From: Mogibacterium sp.
GTDB lineage: Bacteria; Bacillota; Clostridia; Peptostreptococcales; Anaerovoracaceae
Assembly (NCBI GenBank): GCA_017403955.1
Contig: JAFRDH010000019.1
Span: forward strand, 186,001 to 250,000
DNA: 64,000 nucleotides
Direction of reading: 5' to 3'
Below the pieces are notes generated by a model. The model made no database searches, was not told the DNA's origin, and was given only the letters and a program-made list of their open reading frames with translations. Of this stretch, positions 45,244-54,287 are shown piece after piece (position 1 is the first letter of the stretch; every line of letters starts with the position of its first letter). Both the position numbers and the translations under genes were made by a program.

Positions 45244-46749
45244 ATGAAATTCAGTGAAATCATTGATTTTCTGGGGCAAAACACGGATATTGAGGTGCTT
45301 TCCAGGGCTCCTGAGCACGAAATATCCAGAATCAGGCTCTGGGACGGCAATAATGCTAAACACCCCAATTCCACCCTGTATTTTAGTTATGAGAGACAAC
45401 CGGAAATCTGGCCGGAGAACTTCATACTGATATCCGACGACCCGGAAAAACCTGCAAACGGTAAGCCCGGCAACCTTGCAGTGATTCCTTCATCGCAGTT
45501 CGCAGCAGTCTTCAACAGCATCCAGGACATCATTACAGGCCGGAGCAATGAAGATTTTTACAATCATCTTATGGATGTTGCGGATAATGTCCGCAATGTC
45601 GAGGCCCTGATCGATGTAGCTTCGCAGTCCTTTAACGCGTCACTGGTTCTGATAGACAGAGATTTCAGGATCCTTGCATATTCAACGCAGGTGCCTGTAA
45701 CAGATGAATTATGGGCAGACAATATCAGGAAAGGATACTGTGATTATGAATTTATCAGCGAAGTCCGCAAACTGAAGTCTGTTCAGATGGCAGATTCAAG
45801 TTCCGCGCCGTTCGAGGTGACATGCAAGGCATCTCCTTACCGGAAGCTGGCATGCAGGGTATATTGCAAAGATGCATGGATCGGTTCCCTTCTTCTTATC
45901 GAAGGAGATAATACATATGTCACCAGTCATGTAGAAATGCTCCGAGTTCTGAGCGGTGTCACAGGTTATTCTATTCTCGCGCATTCCCCTGAACTCCTGT
46001 ACAGGACAAGTGACTACCACAGTTTCCTTTACAATCTCATCATCGGAACTCCCCCGGAGAACCTTCCGGAGGCATATCGGAATCTTGAATTTGCAGACAG
46101 CATGAAGGTCCTGTACTTTAAATCTGCCAACGAAGACGGTTCCTTTGTCAGAGGTTCTGAAGTCCGCGAATCATTCCACAAAATGATGCCTGACTGTCAC
46201 GTCATTTCTCACCGCAAAGCTGTGATCGTAGTTTGCAGTCTTGATGAATATACGGATGCCAATGATTTGGTGGATCTCTTCCTTCCTGAGAGTAATGTCC
46301 GGGTCGGAGTCAGCACAACTTTTCACAACATCCAGCTCCTTAAAAATGCACTGGCCGAAGCACATGACGCACTCAAAACAGGATCCGTGCTCGAGCCTCA
46401 GAGCCGCGTCTTCTCTTTTGACAAGTACAGCACATACATTCTGCTTGATCATTTGTCGGAGTCTGAGTCATTGACCAGATATTATCATCAGGCCATACCG
46501 TTCCTACTGGAATACGATAAGATCAACAACACTGAGCTTCTCCGTACTCTGAGAGAGTACCTGAAGAACAATTGCAGCATAAAAGACACTGCCACGGCGC
46601 TGTTTTTGCACCGGAACAGTGTCATATACAGGCTCAGCAGGATCAATTCCCTGTGCGGGATCGATCTTGATGACCCGGATGTGCGTTTCAGCCTGCGACT
46701 GTCCTTCTGCATCCTGCAGATTTCTGGAAAGACTGCGAAGCACCGCTGA
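45244..46749 (+). CDS. PucR/CdaR-type transcriptional regulator (copy 1)
   Basis: The ATG at 45244 follows GGCGGAGG at 45227-45233. The 501-residue protein has an N-terminal PucR-like sensor region ('MKFSEIIDFL'), a GAF-like middle ('LIDVASQSFNASLVLIDRDFRILAYSTQVP'), and a C-terminal PucR helix-turn-helix (about 435-495: 'LREYLKNNCSIKDTATAL', 'HRNSVIYRLSRI'). Such regulators usually activate metabolic genes when a substrate is present. It is divergent from ene-reductase copy 1 and paralogous to the regulator at 57448-58977, so it probably controls the reductase-SDR pair. Confidence 0.87.
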   Translation: MKFSEIIDFLGQNTDIEVLSRAPEHEISRIRLWDGNNAKHPNSTLYFSYERQPEIWPENFILISDDPEKPANGKPGNLAVIPSSQFAAVFNSIQDIITGRSNEDFYNHLMDVADNVRNVEALIDVASQSFNASLVLIDRDFRILAYSTQVPVTDELWADNIRKGYCDYEFISEVRKLKSVQMADSSSAPFEVTCKASPYRKLACRVYCKDAWIGSLLLIEGDNTYVTSHVEMLRVLSGVTGYSILAHSPELLYRTSDYHSFLYNLIIGTPPENLPEAYRNLEFADSMKVLYFKSANEDGSFVRGSEVRESFHKMMPDCHVISHRKAVIVVCSLDEYTDANDLVDLFLPESNVRVGVSTTFHNIQLLKNALAEAHDALKTGSVLEPQSRVFSFDKYSTYILLDHLSESESLTRYYHQAIPFLLEYDKINNTELLRTLREYLKNNCSIKDTATALFLHRNSVIYRLSRINSLCGIDLDDPDVRFSLRLSFCILQISGKTAKHR

Positions 46750-46839
46750 TAACTATCAGTATTTATCCCACAGTATTATTATTGTACAATTAATTAGCAA
46801 TTAATGAATGCTCATATCAAGCAGGGAAGGTCAGCAGCT

Positions 46840-47938
46840 ATGTCAAATAATACAAATCGAAGGAACATGGTCGATCAGACTATATTAATATTCGCAATAA
46901 GCGTTATATTGATAAGCGCTGTATCTTCTGCTGCCCTTTATGCAGTCGCTTCATACACCGTTACTCATGAGATAAGCAGTCACGCTGAAGCAGCTGCAGG
47001 ATCTCTTGAGGACTATATTGAGCAATATCCTGCGCACGAATGGCTGCTGCAATACTGGTATGACCATTATACAGATCTTGATATTGAGTATGATGTCTCG
47101 TATGAGAACAGCACCGATACAGCAAATAAAGCCAAGCTGCTGACAAACCGTTATCCAGATTTTCTGCTTGAGTACGCTACTACTGAAGAAATCAAAGCAC
47201 TGCCACCGGAAGACCAGCAACTTTATGCTGAGATCATCTACTCATGGCTGATAACATTTATCAACTCTCTTGCAGTCCACTATGATATAGACTTTCTCTT
47301 CTGTAATGTGACCGAGGAGCCATTCGATCAATCCTTTTTCCTGTTCATAGCTTCTAATGAGGACAGGTCCAGGGGGTGCGAGCATGGGGAGCTTTACCCG
47401 ATGGGTACGGTCCTCGCAAACAATCCGGAACAGACAAAGGCGATCAAAAGTGCAGTCTCCGGCAAGACGAAATGATTCGATCAGTCCAAATAATCCTGAA
47501 GAAATGTTTGTAACAGTCTGGATCGGTAAGCTCGACCTGACTACGGGCAAGCTTGTTTCTGCTAATGCAGGTCATGAGAAACCTGTTCTGATGAGAGCAG
47601 GCGGGGACTTTGAACTGATCTCTCAGAAGCATGATTTTGTCATCGGCGGAATGGAAAATATCAATTATCATGAAACTGAGACTATTCTTGAACCGGGTTC
47701 AAAGCTTTTCCTGTATACTGACGGTCTCCCTGAGGCAACTGATGCAGCAGACAATATGTTCGGGACAGGGCGGATGGTCGAAGTCCTCAACCGCTGTAAA
47801 GAAAACGCTCCTGAAGACATCCTCAGGAGCATGAAAGAATCAGTTGATGAGTTCACGGGTGACGCAGATCAGTTCGATGACCTCACGATGCTTTGTCTTG
47901 AATTCAACGGGCCTGCAGATACCACAGTTCTCCATTAG
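46840..47938 (+). pseudogene. Decayed membrane sensor with SpoIIE/PP2C phosphatase domain (internal deletion and frameshift)
   Basis: The first part (46840-47475, frame 1) encodes a membrane span (about residues 12-40) and an extracellular sensor. The frame changes at about 47465-47470. The second part (to 47938, frame 2) encodes only the C-terminal half of a SpoIIE-type phosphatase: 'NNPEEMFVTVWIG', 'NAGHEKPVLM', 'LFLYTDGLPEATD', 'DQFDDLTML'. The second membrane span, linker/HAMP region, and the metal-binding N-terminal half of the phosphatase are missing. A deletion of several hundred bases with a frame change explains this best. It would be inactive. The 3' end overlaps the convergent gene by 35 bp. 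Confidence 0.8.
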
Positions 47939-48566
47939 GCATCACTCTGAGATCTCCGGGCAGAATGTCTGTGACTTGTCCGTCCAGATCCATTACCACA
48001 GTTTCTTCCCAGTATCTGTAATCCGGGCCATCGCCTTCTTCATGCCATCTGCTGAAGTAAAGTCTGTCCCCGTCCCGCAGGAAGAAGCTGTCGTGATCGC
48101 CCATCTCAAAGCAGACCTTTTCAGGCCATACGATCTCAAATTCATTTGTGCCCACACACTGCCTCGTCAGAGTAAGAGGTGCAATGTCAAGGCGCAGATT
48201 ATAGCAATCTTTGATACTGTCAAGCGGAAGCGTATCTATGACTTCCGCTTTTTGAGTGCTGCAGCTGAAACGGATGATCTGCATCAGACCGCCCGGAAAG
48301 TCCACATTCAGAATGAAAATGCCGCCATCATAATACACCGGCTCTGCAGAATAATTGCCTTTCTCTTTCGGTACAGGTCTGTAAACTTTTCCGTCCGGAT
48401 AGTGTATCAGGCAGAGTGTCCGCCCCTTGACTTCTTCTCCTTGCCTGAATACTTCTTCAGCTTCGTACAGATCGCCATGTTCATAGCTGATCCCGTAGTA
48501 CCACTCATCAGTCCCGCAAGGCACAAGATCTATATATGTGATCCCGTCCGCATCTATGATTTTCAT
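47904..48566 (-). CDS. Hypothetical protein, 220 residues
   Basis: The product is soluble, acidic, and rich in Tyr, Trp, Asp and Gly. Repeated beta-type segments ('GKVYRPVPKEKGNYSAEPVYYDGGIFIL', 'DRLYFSRWHEEGDGPDYRYW') suggest a small beta-sheet or propeller-like fold, but I do not recognise a family. It follows the YciI-like gene by 9 bp and is part of the dinB run. Its 3' end overlaps the decayed phosphatase gene on the other strand. Confidence 0.65.
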   Translation of the reverse strand: MKIIDADGITYIDLVPCGTDEWYYGISYEHGDLYEAEEVFRQGEEVKGRTLCLIHYPDGKVYRPVPKEKGNYSAEPVYYDGGIFILNVDFPGGLMQIIRFSCSTQKAEVIDTLPLDSIKDCYNLRLDIAPLTLTRQCVGTNEFEIVWPEKVCFEMGDHDSFFLRDGDRLYFSRWHEEGDGPDYRYWEETVVMDLDGQVTDILPGDLRVMPNGELWYLQAR

Positions 48567-48575
48567 AAGCAGCCT

Positions 48576-48878
48576 CTATTTACCGACTTTCTCATCGTTA
48601 ACGATAACAACATTCATTGTCTCTACAGTTACGCTCTCCCAGACCTCTTCGATGATATACGGCTCACTTGCCAGGTATTTATCCAGCAGGTCACGGCTCG
48701 CAAAATCCATCACCAGCACCGACCCGACAGGTTTTTTCTCTTCATCCAGGATCCCTCCCGCGCAGACGATACTTCCATATTCTTTGACTTTCGAGATATT
48801 CTCAAGGTGACGGGCTCTGACACTCATTCTCTTCTCCAGCATACCTTCCCCGTCATAAGCTGTTACTAAATACTGCAT
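48576..48878 (-). CDS. YciI-like protein
   Basis: The 100-residue protein fits the YCII family: 'MQYLVTAYDGEGMLEKR', then 'RARHLENI', 'GSIVCAGGILDEEKKPVGSV', and 'YIIEEVWES'. Members are small ferredoxin-fold proteins of mostly unknown or putative dehydrogenase/hydrolase function. It sits 13 bp after dinB and 9 bp before the 220-residue gene, so co-transcription is likely. Confidence 0.78.
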   Translation of the reverse strand: MQYLVTAYDGEGMLEKRMSVRARHLENISKVKEYGSIVCAGGILDEEKKPVGSVLVMDFASRDLLDKYLASEPYIIEEVWESVTVETMNVVIVNDEKVGK

Positions 48879-48891
48879 CTCTTGTCCTCCG

Positions 48892-50133
48892 TTATCTATT
48901 GTTATAGTGTTTGCGCATGTACTCTATTGTCCGGTGCAGGATCAGCCCCTTATATATTTCTTCAAGATGTCCTGCAAAGTCCAGTCCGTATCTCGCCTGC
49001 AGCTCCTGCAGCCTTTTTCCTATTATATCCTGCTTTTCCGCATCAGGCTCACCCATATAATCATCAAGCGTCATCTGTCTCCCGTCGTCTCCCGAAAGAT
49101 TATAGATCCCGGCTCCTACAAGCCTCACCGGCCGTTTTTCGACTTCTTCGAGCATCCGCACTGTCTCAGTATATATCGCAGAAGCGTTATCTGCCGATGA
49201 TATGGTCCTTGACCTGGTGATACTCTTCATATCATAGTATGTCAGCTTGAGCGTCACACCTTTGCCGTGCAGATCATGGCGCCTGGCTCTGTTCTCAACA
49301 CAGAGAGCCAGTAAGACGAGGACATCTTTGAGAAAATCATAATTATTAACATCCTCCTGAAATGTCACCTCGCGGCTTATCGATTTCGCATCCTCCGGCT
49401 TATACTCGACCACCTTGCGGTCATCTATCCCGAATGCCAGATCCGCGATCATGCGCCCGTGCTTGCCAAAGCGCTCTATGATCTCATCGCGGCGCTCCTG
49501 TATATCGCAGACAGTATATATGCCCAGCTTTTTGAGCTTTTCAGCAGTCCTGGCCCCGACGGTATAAAGCGCCTGTACGTCCCGGTCTATCATCAGATCT
49601 ATAAAAGCCTCTGCATCAGGTATCTCAAAATATCCGTCCGGTTTCTTCTCTTCACTCGCTGTTTTGGCAGCCGTCTTGGAATAAGCAACACCGACCGAAC
49701 ACGTAAGACCGGTCTCATTCCTGACCCTCGTTTTGATCTCCTTCGCCATCTCGCATGCACGCTCGAAGGTACCCGCGCTGTAAGTCACATCAAGATAAGC
49801 TTCATCCAGTGCGATCGGCTCCATTTTGACAGCATAATCATTCCAGATATTCCTCAGCACAGCCGAAACCGCTCTGTATTTGTCAAAATCCGGATGCATG
49901 AATATCCCGTGCGGGCAGAGTCTGTATGCTTCTTTGATATTCATAGCGGAATGGACTCCGTATTTGCGCGCTTCGTAGCTGCAGGTAGAAACGACCCCGC
50001 GCTCGGACGGAAGAGAGCCGATAATAAGCGGCTTTCCGGCCAGAGAAGGATCATCCCTGATCTCCACAGAAGCATAGAAAGCGTCCATATCCACATGTAT
50101 TATTATAGGTTGTCTCGGTTGTTTCTTAGTCAT
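48892..50133 (-). CDS. dinB: DNA polymerase IV, Y family
   Basis: The 413-residue protein begins with the catalytic palm ('IIHVDMDAFYASVE') and includes 'SYEARKYGVHSAM' and the second catalytic pair in 'ALDEAYLDVT'. The helix-hairpin-helix thumb ('LYTVGARTAEKLKKLGIYTV') and the little-finger domain follow. Pol IV performs error-prone translesion synthesis. The gene lies 1 bp from the stop of the GH13 gene upstream, a physical linkage without an obvious functional one. No LexA-type box was identified. Confidence 0.93.
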   Translation of the reverse strand: MTKKQPRQPIIIHVDMDAFYASVEIRDDPSLAGKPLIIGSLPSERGVVSTCSYEARKYGVHSAMNIKEAYRLCPHGIFMHPDFDKYRAVSAVLRNIWNDYAVKMEPIALDEAYLDVTYSAGTFERACEMAKEIKTRVRNETGLTCSVGVAYSKTAAKTASEEKKPDGYFEIPDAEAFIDLMIDRDVQALYTVGARTAEKLKKLGIYTVCDIQERRDEIIERFGKHGRMIADLAFGIDDRKVVEYKPEDAKSISREVTFQEDVNNYDFLKDVLVLLALCVENRARRHDLHGKGVTLKLTYYDMKSITRSRTISSADNASAIYTETVRMLEEVEKRPVRLVGAGIYNLSGDDGRQMTLDDYMGEPDAEKQDIIGKRLQELQARYGLDFAGHLEEIYKGLILHRTIEYMRKHYNNR

Positions 50134-50134
50134 C

Positions 50135-51766
50135 TTATTGTTCTGCTGTGAAAACGGCTATGCTGTATCCGGGCAGGACCAGTTCCCCGCCCTTATACTC
50201 GATCCGCTCTTCGCTTGTATTAAGTACTGCAGCCAGTTCATACCCCTCAGCAGCCTGCCCTATCTCCTTCTCAACTGTCTGTCCGCGCAGATTCATCACG
50301 ATCAGCGCATCGCTGTATTCCCCGCTTCTCCTATAAAACGCCGCAACATCACTATCGCTGAGTGAACCGGCATTTTCTGTCAGTCCTCTCGCGATCACCG
50401 GAAAAGCGTTTCTTACCCGTATCACCTCTTTGAACCAGCGGTGCAGCGACATTTCATCATTCAGCTGATCGGCCAGACACGGGAACTTCATGCTCACTTC
50501 ATCCATATCCGGCGGTCCCGCACACATTGAAGGATCATCATCGCCCCAGTACATAGGCGCCCGTCTGTTCTCGTCTTTGCCCGCTCCGGTCATACCTATC
50601 TCTTCACCATAATACGCGAATGCATTCCCGGTCATCAGAAGGTCCATGGCATATGCCATTTTAGTGGTCTGTCCGTTATCGTCAGGGTAATATCCCGCGC
50701 TTCTGTCCATGTCATGGTTCGTATAGAAAGGCGCGTTTATATGATCCGGGTCCGCATTCCCGAAGGTCTCTTCAGACCATATCATTTCATTGACAAAGTC
50801 AGAAGCTGCCGATCCTCCTTTAAGCGTTCTCGCAATGATCCCGTCCGGGCCCGCAAAAGGAAAATCGAAGAGCGAATCGATCCCGCCGGTGTAAAGCGCA
50901 GCGATAGTATCGCGGTCCGTCCACGCTTCCCCAACAATATAACAGTCCGGATCGATGCTGCGGGCAGTCTCCGCAAGGAAGCGGAGGAATTCTGCATTAG
51001 CTGCAGTATCGTTCTTGTAATATGACGTTACTGCATCCAGTCTGAAGCCGTCAACTCCTTTACTGAGCCAATAATCCATGATATATCGGATCTCATCTCT
51101 CACAAAATCGCTACTGAGATCAAGCTCCGGCATCTCAGACCAGAAACCCGACTCGTAGTACCACCCGGTGTCTTGCAGATTGGTAAATCCGTCTGAAGGC
51201 TCCCTGGTAAAGTTATAATAGTCAAAGTATTTGCAATATGACGGATCAGGCTCCCAATCAGAAGGAAGCTCATGCAGATAATCCGATGCTGCCTTGAACC
51301 ATTCATGGTCTTCTGATGTATGGTTCAGTACAAGGTCCATATACACACGGATCCCTCTTGCGTGGCACTCCTCCAGCAAGGCTTCATAGTCCTCCATCGT
51401 TCCGAAAGCAGGATCTACCGCATAATAATCGTCTATATCGTACTTATGATATGTCGATGACGGGTGTACAGGTGTCAGCCAGACCGCATCAAATCCAAGA
51501 TCTTGTATATAGTCCAGTTTTGACCTGATCCCGTTCAGGTCACCGATACCATCCCCGTTCGAATCGCAGAACGAATAAACAAATATCTCATATGTCGTAC
51601 GATAATTATCATCAGGCGAATTCCGTTCAAGGTCCCTGTTGAAATCGAGCATGTGAACAGACTGCGCGGCAGACTTGCTGCCCGCAGCATTTCTTACAGC
51701 GATGCATCCTGCTGCCAACAGGACAACACCGAGTATGATACACATGATTTTCTGAAACCTGCTCAT
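50135..51766 (-). CDS. GH13 alpha-glucan hydrolase lipoprotein
   Basis: From the ATG at 51766 the product has 543 residues. It begins with a lipoprotein signal whose lipobox is 'LAAGC', so it is anchored outside the membrane. The GH13 barrel shows 'DGIGDLNGI', 'VYMDLVLNHTS', nucleophile aspartate in 'GFRLDAV', acid/base glutamate in 'VGEAW', and 'TNHDMDR'. It looks like a neopullulanase/alpha-glucosidase-like enzyme acting on maltodextrins. The ribosome site is weak (a diffuse GGGTTATAG), and a longer in-frame start 93 bp upstream would disrupt the signal peptide. An inverted-repeat structure lies about 150 bp upstream. Confidence 0.87.
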   Translation of the reverse strand: MSRFQKIMCIILGVVLLAAGCIAVRNAAGSKSAAQSVHMLDFNRDLERNSPDDNYRTTYEIFVYSFCDSNGDGIGDLNGIRSKLDYIQDLGFDAVWLTPVHPSSTYHKYDIDDYYAVDPAFGTMEDYEALLEECHARGIRVYMDLVLNHTSEDHEWFKAASDYLHELPSDWEPDPSYCKYFDYYNFTREPSDGFTNLQDTGWYYESGFWSEMPELDLSSDFVRDEIRYIMDYWLSKGVDGFRLDAVTSYYKNDTAANAEFLRFLAETARSIDPDCYIVGEAWTDRDTIAALYTGGIDSLFDFPFAGPDGIIARTLKGGSAASDFVNEMIWSEETFGNADPDHINAPFYTNHDMDRSAGYYPDDNGQTTKMAYAMDLLMTGNAFAYYGEEIGMTGAGKDENRRAPMYWGDDDPSMCAGPPDMDEVSMKFPCLADQLNDEMSLHRWFKEVIRVRNAFPVIARGLTENAGSLSDSDVAAFYRRSGEYSDALIVMNLRGQTVEKEIGQAAEGYELAAVLNTSEERIEYKGGELVLPGYSIAVFTAEQ

Positions 51767-52375
51767 TTTTCTATAACCCGTCTTATTGTTTTGCGGGACC
51801 TGCTTTTCTTGCGAGCCCTTGATGTGGACCGTGCACGATTTGCTAATATGATACCACATCCGGCCTTCATACGGATCCGGGATTCGACTTCAAGAGTCCG
51901 GCTCGGGCGGCGGAAGTTCAACTTTACTGAAAAACCGCATGTAAATGGTCTATTTTCAGTAATGGATCCCCAAAATCGGGAGCGGCAAAAGCTAACGGCA
52001 CCGGGTTGAATAATTATTCGTTTACAGGGAATAATATTAAAAAGCTTGAAACGCAGTGAAATCAACGGTTTCAGCAACCGGCCTCTTTTTCGGCAAAAAA
52101 TGAAGCCCACATGATCTCGCCGCTGTGTATTTTTAAAAGATAGAATTTCTCTTCTGCGCTTAATAATCCAGGCAAAGTCGATCAATTGGCCTTATCCGAT
52201 TACTGAAAATGCAACGTGACATAGTCATTTTTCAGTAAAACTGAACTTAGGCGCTGTTTCAGCACCTTGACCGATCCGGGCAGACATTAAACCATTATAC
52301 ATTTCGTGCATAATCTGCGATAACAACTAAACCACGGTATAGGTCGTTGAAATACGACATCAGTTTTTGATGCGC
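51767..52375. other. Non-coding gap containing an IS-like relic
   Basis: About 600 bp without a credible gene. It contains the paired compound inverted repeats (51914-52248). A 36-codon minus-strand stretch at about 52083-52190 ('EEKFYLLKIHSGEIM') has protein-like composition but ends abruptly at a stop and has no start; it may be a remnant of a lost gene. Confidence 0.4.
51914..52248. mobile_element. Putative insertion-sequence relic with compound inverted repeats
   Basis: TTACTGAAAA-N19-TTTTCAGTAA occurs twice, at 51924-51962 and 52200-52238, with the same 10-bp arms and 19-nt spacing. Similarity extends outward: AAGTTCA-(2 nt)-TTTACTGAAAA on the left copy matches the complement of the right copy, so the two lie in opposite orientation. 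This resembles multi-repeat ends of an insertion sequence (IS21-like ends come to mind) with the transposase genes lost. A regulatory double palindrome is the alternative. Confidence 0.45.
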
Positions 52376-52415
52376 AAAAAGAAGCTGCCGCTCCACGTGT
52401 ATATGGTACGGCAGC
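52376..52415 (-). terminator. Terminator of the double-SDR operon
   Basis: A stem starting GCTGCCG/CGGCAGC with an inner CCA/TGG extension is followed on the minus strand by TTCTTTTT. It lies about 70 bp beyond the SDR stop, after a 14-bp tandem repeat. Confidence 0.75.
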
Positions 52416-52421
52416 CCTTAT

Positions 52422-52491
52422 TCATTTGGTTGCAATCATTTGGTTGCGATCATCTGGTTGTGATCATCTGATTGTAGTCATCTTATTTCAG
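52422..52491. repeat. 14-bp tandem repeat, about 5 degenerate units
   Basis: Units of TCATYTGGTTGYRA start at 52422, 52436, 52450 and 52464, with a fifth more degenerate unit at 52478 that includes the SDR stop codon. The period is exactly 14 bp. It fills the space between the stop codon and the terminator. Confidence 0.8.
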
Positions 52492-54276
52492 ATAGCCTCT
52501 AAGTGGTCCGCCCGGAAGGTTGGTCACATCCTTGATAGCATCTGAGATCGATGCGACTTCAGGGTTGGTCCTTGCGATAGTCTGTTCCACCTGTTTGATG
52601 ATGTGTTCATCATATTCACGGTGAGTGACTACATAGAACTCGTCCTTCTCGATCGCGTCAAAGACTCTTGCGCCAAATCCTTCGATCGGGTAGCCTGTTC
52701 CGATAACGAACTGAGCAGCAGCCTTGCCCTTCGCAAAGATATCGCTCTGATAGTACGGATCATCTCCGTGAGCATATCTTGGAGGACGATACTCATCAGC
52801 ATGATCGAAGCTTGTGCGTACAAATCCCGGACAGAATACTCCAAGGTGGATATCCGAGCCGGTCTCCTGCATCTCGTATTCGATGCACTCAGACAGAGCA
52901 ACAGCAGCGTTCTTTGTTGTGTAGTATGCTGCCATGCCTGTGCTGGTGATGAGTCCTGCGACAGAGCATGTGTTCATGATGTTGCAGTGTGTGCCCTGTT
53001 TTCTCATGATTGGAATTACCTGCCTCATGAAGTAAACGTGTGACAGGTAGTTCGTGCGGAAGATCCACTCCCAATCCTGCAGCGGAATCACGAATCCAGG
53101 TCCAGGCGTGCAGGTTCCTGCATTGTTCATCAGGAGGTCGATCTGTCCCCACTTGTCCATTACCGCATTAACAACTTTTTCAGTCTCTTCATACAGCGAT
53201 ACGTCTGCAGGTATGATCATGATATCTTCTGCACCGTATTCTTTTGCAACGTCTTCGATCTTGGCAAGTTCGTCAGCCATGATATCTACAGCTGCGATCT
53301 TCATCTTTCTCTTGGCTGCTTCTTTGACGAATTCCTTACCGAATCCGAATGCAGCACCGGTGATGATTGCTACTCTGCCCGTCAGATCTCTGTCTCCCTT
53401 CTCATATTCCTTAGGCTGTTTGCCTACGTTTCTGAGATCCGGGTTAACATTGTTGACACTGTCGTAGATCTGCTTTCTGATCAGAGGATCATACTGAGGA
53501 TGTGTTACGATATAGAACTGATCGTTCTCGATCGCCTCAAAGCATTTCTCGCCAAAGCCATCGATCGGAAGTCCTGTGGTAACGACGTGTTCGCTTGCCT
53601 TTTCAAACAGCTGGAACTCTGCGCTTGAATAGTACGGATCTGTAGGATCGGAGAATCTTGCAGGTCTGTGGCGCTCAGCGTGGTGAAGGTCGGTCTGAAC
53701 AAATCCAGGGCAGAAAATACTGATATGGATGTTTTCTACGCCGATCTCTTTGAGCTCGTTACGGGTCGCGCGGCTCAGTGAAACAGCAGCATGCTTGGTC
53801 GAATAGTAGCCAGGCATCGCATTACTTGTGATAAGTCCTGCGATCGAGCATACGTTGAGAATATTGCAATGTGTTCCCTGCTTCATCATGATAGGAATTA
53901 CCTGTCTCATCATGTAAATATGTGAGAAGACATTGGCATACATCATCCATTCCCAATCTCTCAGAGGAAGGTTTGCGATCATGCCGCCCTTACCTGTCCC
54001 TGCATTGTTGATCAGAAGGTCGATCTGTCCCCATTTTTCCATTGCTGTCTTGACGATCTTCTGGGTGTCCTCGAACAGAGATACATCAGCCTGCAGACAT
54101 ACGATCTCTTCTGCACCGAGTTCTTTTGCCAGAGGCTCCACCAGCTGGACCTCATCTCCTTCGATATCTACAGCCAGGATCTTCATTCCGCGCTTAGCAG
54201 CTTCTTTGACATATTCTTTACCAAAGCCGTTGGCAGCTCCGGTAATTATTGCCACTTTGCCTTTAAAGTCTTTCAT
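52483..54276 (-). CDS. Head-to-tail double short-chain dehydrogenase fusion
   Basis: The 597-residue protein contains two complete SDR modules, at about 1-290 and 300-597, joined by a short charged linker ('KQPKEYEKGDRD'). Both have the cofactor motif ('TGAANGFGKEY', 'TGAAFGFGKEF'), 'NNAG', the catalytic serine ('NVCSIAG', 'NTCSVAG') and Tyr-x-x-x-Lys ('YYSTK', 'YYTTK'), so both should be active. Each module also has the C-terminal 'DPYYxS' extension shared with the SDR at 41274-42152. The gene lies 11 bp downstream of ene-reductase copy 2 and must be co-transcribed with it. Two successive carbonyl/alcohol conversions on one substrate, or two related substrates, are possible. The substrate is unknown. 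Confidence 0.9.
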   Translation of the reverse strand: MKDFKGKVAIITGAANGFGKEYVKEAAKRGMKILAVDIEGDEVQLVEPLAKELGAEEIVCLQADVSLFEDTQKIVKTAMEKWGQIDLLINNAGTGKGGMIANLPLRDWEWMMYANVFSHIYMMRQVIPIMMKQGTHCNILNVCSIAGLITSNAMPGYYSTKHAAVSLSRATRNELKEIGVENIHISIFCPGFVQTDLHHAERHRPARFSDPTDPYYSSAEFQLFEKASEHVVTTGLPIDGFGEKCFEAIENDQFYIVTHPQYDPLIRKQIYDSVNNVNPDLRNVGKQPKEYEKGDRDLTGRVAIITGAAFGFGKEFVKEAAKRKMKIAAVDIMADELAKIEDVAKEYGAEDIMIIPADVSLYEETEKVVNAVMDKWGQIDLLMNNAGTCTPGPGFVIPLQDWEWIFRTNYLSHVYFMRQVIPIMRKQGTHCNIMNTCSVAGLITSTGMAAYYTTKNAAVALSECIEYEMQETGSDIHLGVFCPGFVRTSFDHADEYRPPRYAHGDDPYYQSDIFAKGKAAAQFVIGTGYPIEGFGARVFDAIEKDEFYVVTHREYDEHIIKQVEQTIARTNPEVASISDAIKDVTNLPGGPLRGYLK

Positions 54277-54287
54277 GATAGCCTCCT

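Noticed and set aside
51763..52185. 140-codon minus-strand open frame upstream of the GH13 gene
   Set aside because: The composition is Arg/Ser-rich and random-looking, it runs across both inverted-repeat arms of the left copy, and it overlaps the GH13 signal-peptide start.
52422..52491. Short CRISPR array
   Set aside because: The 14-bp units are directly tandem with no spacers, and no cas genes are present.
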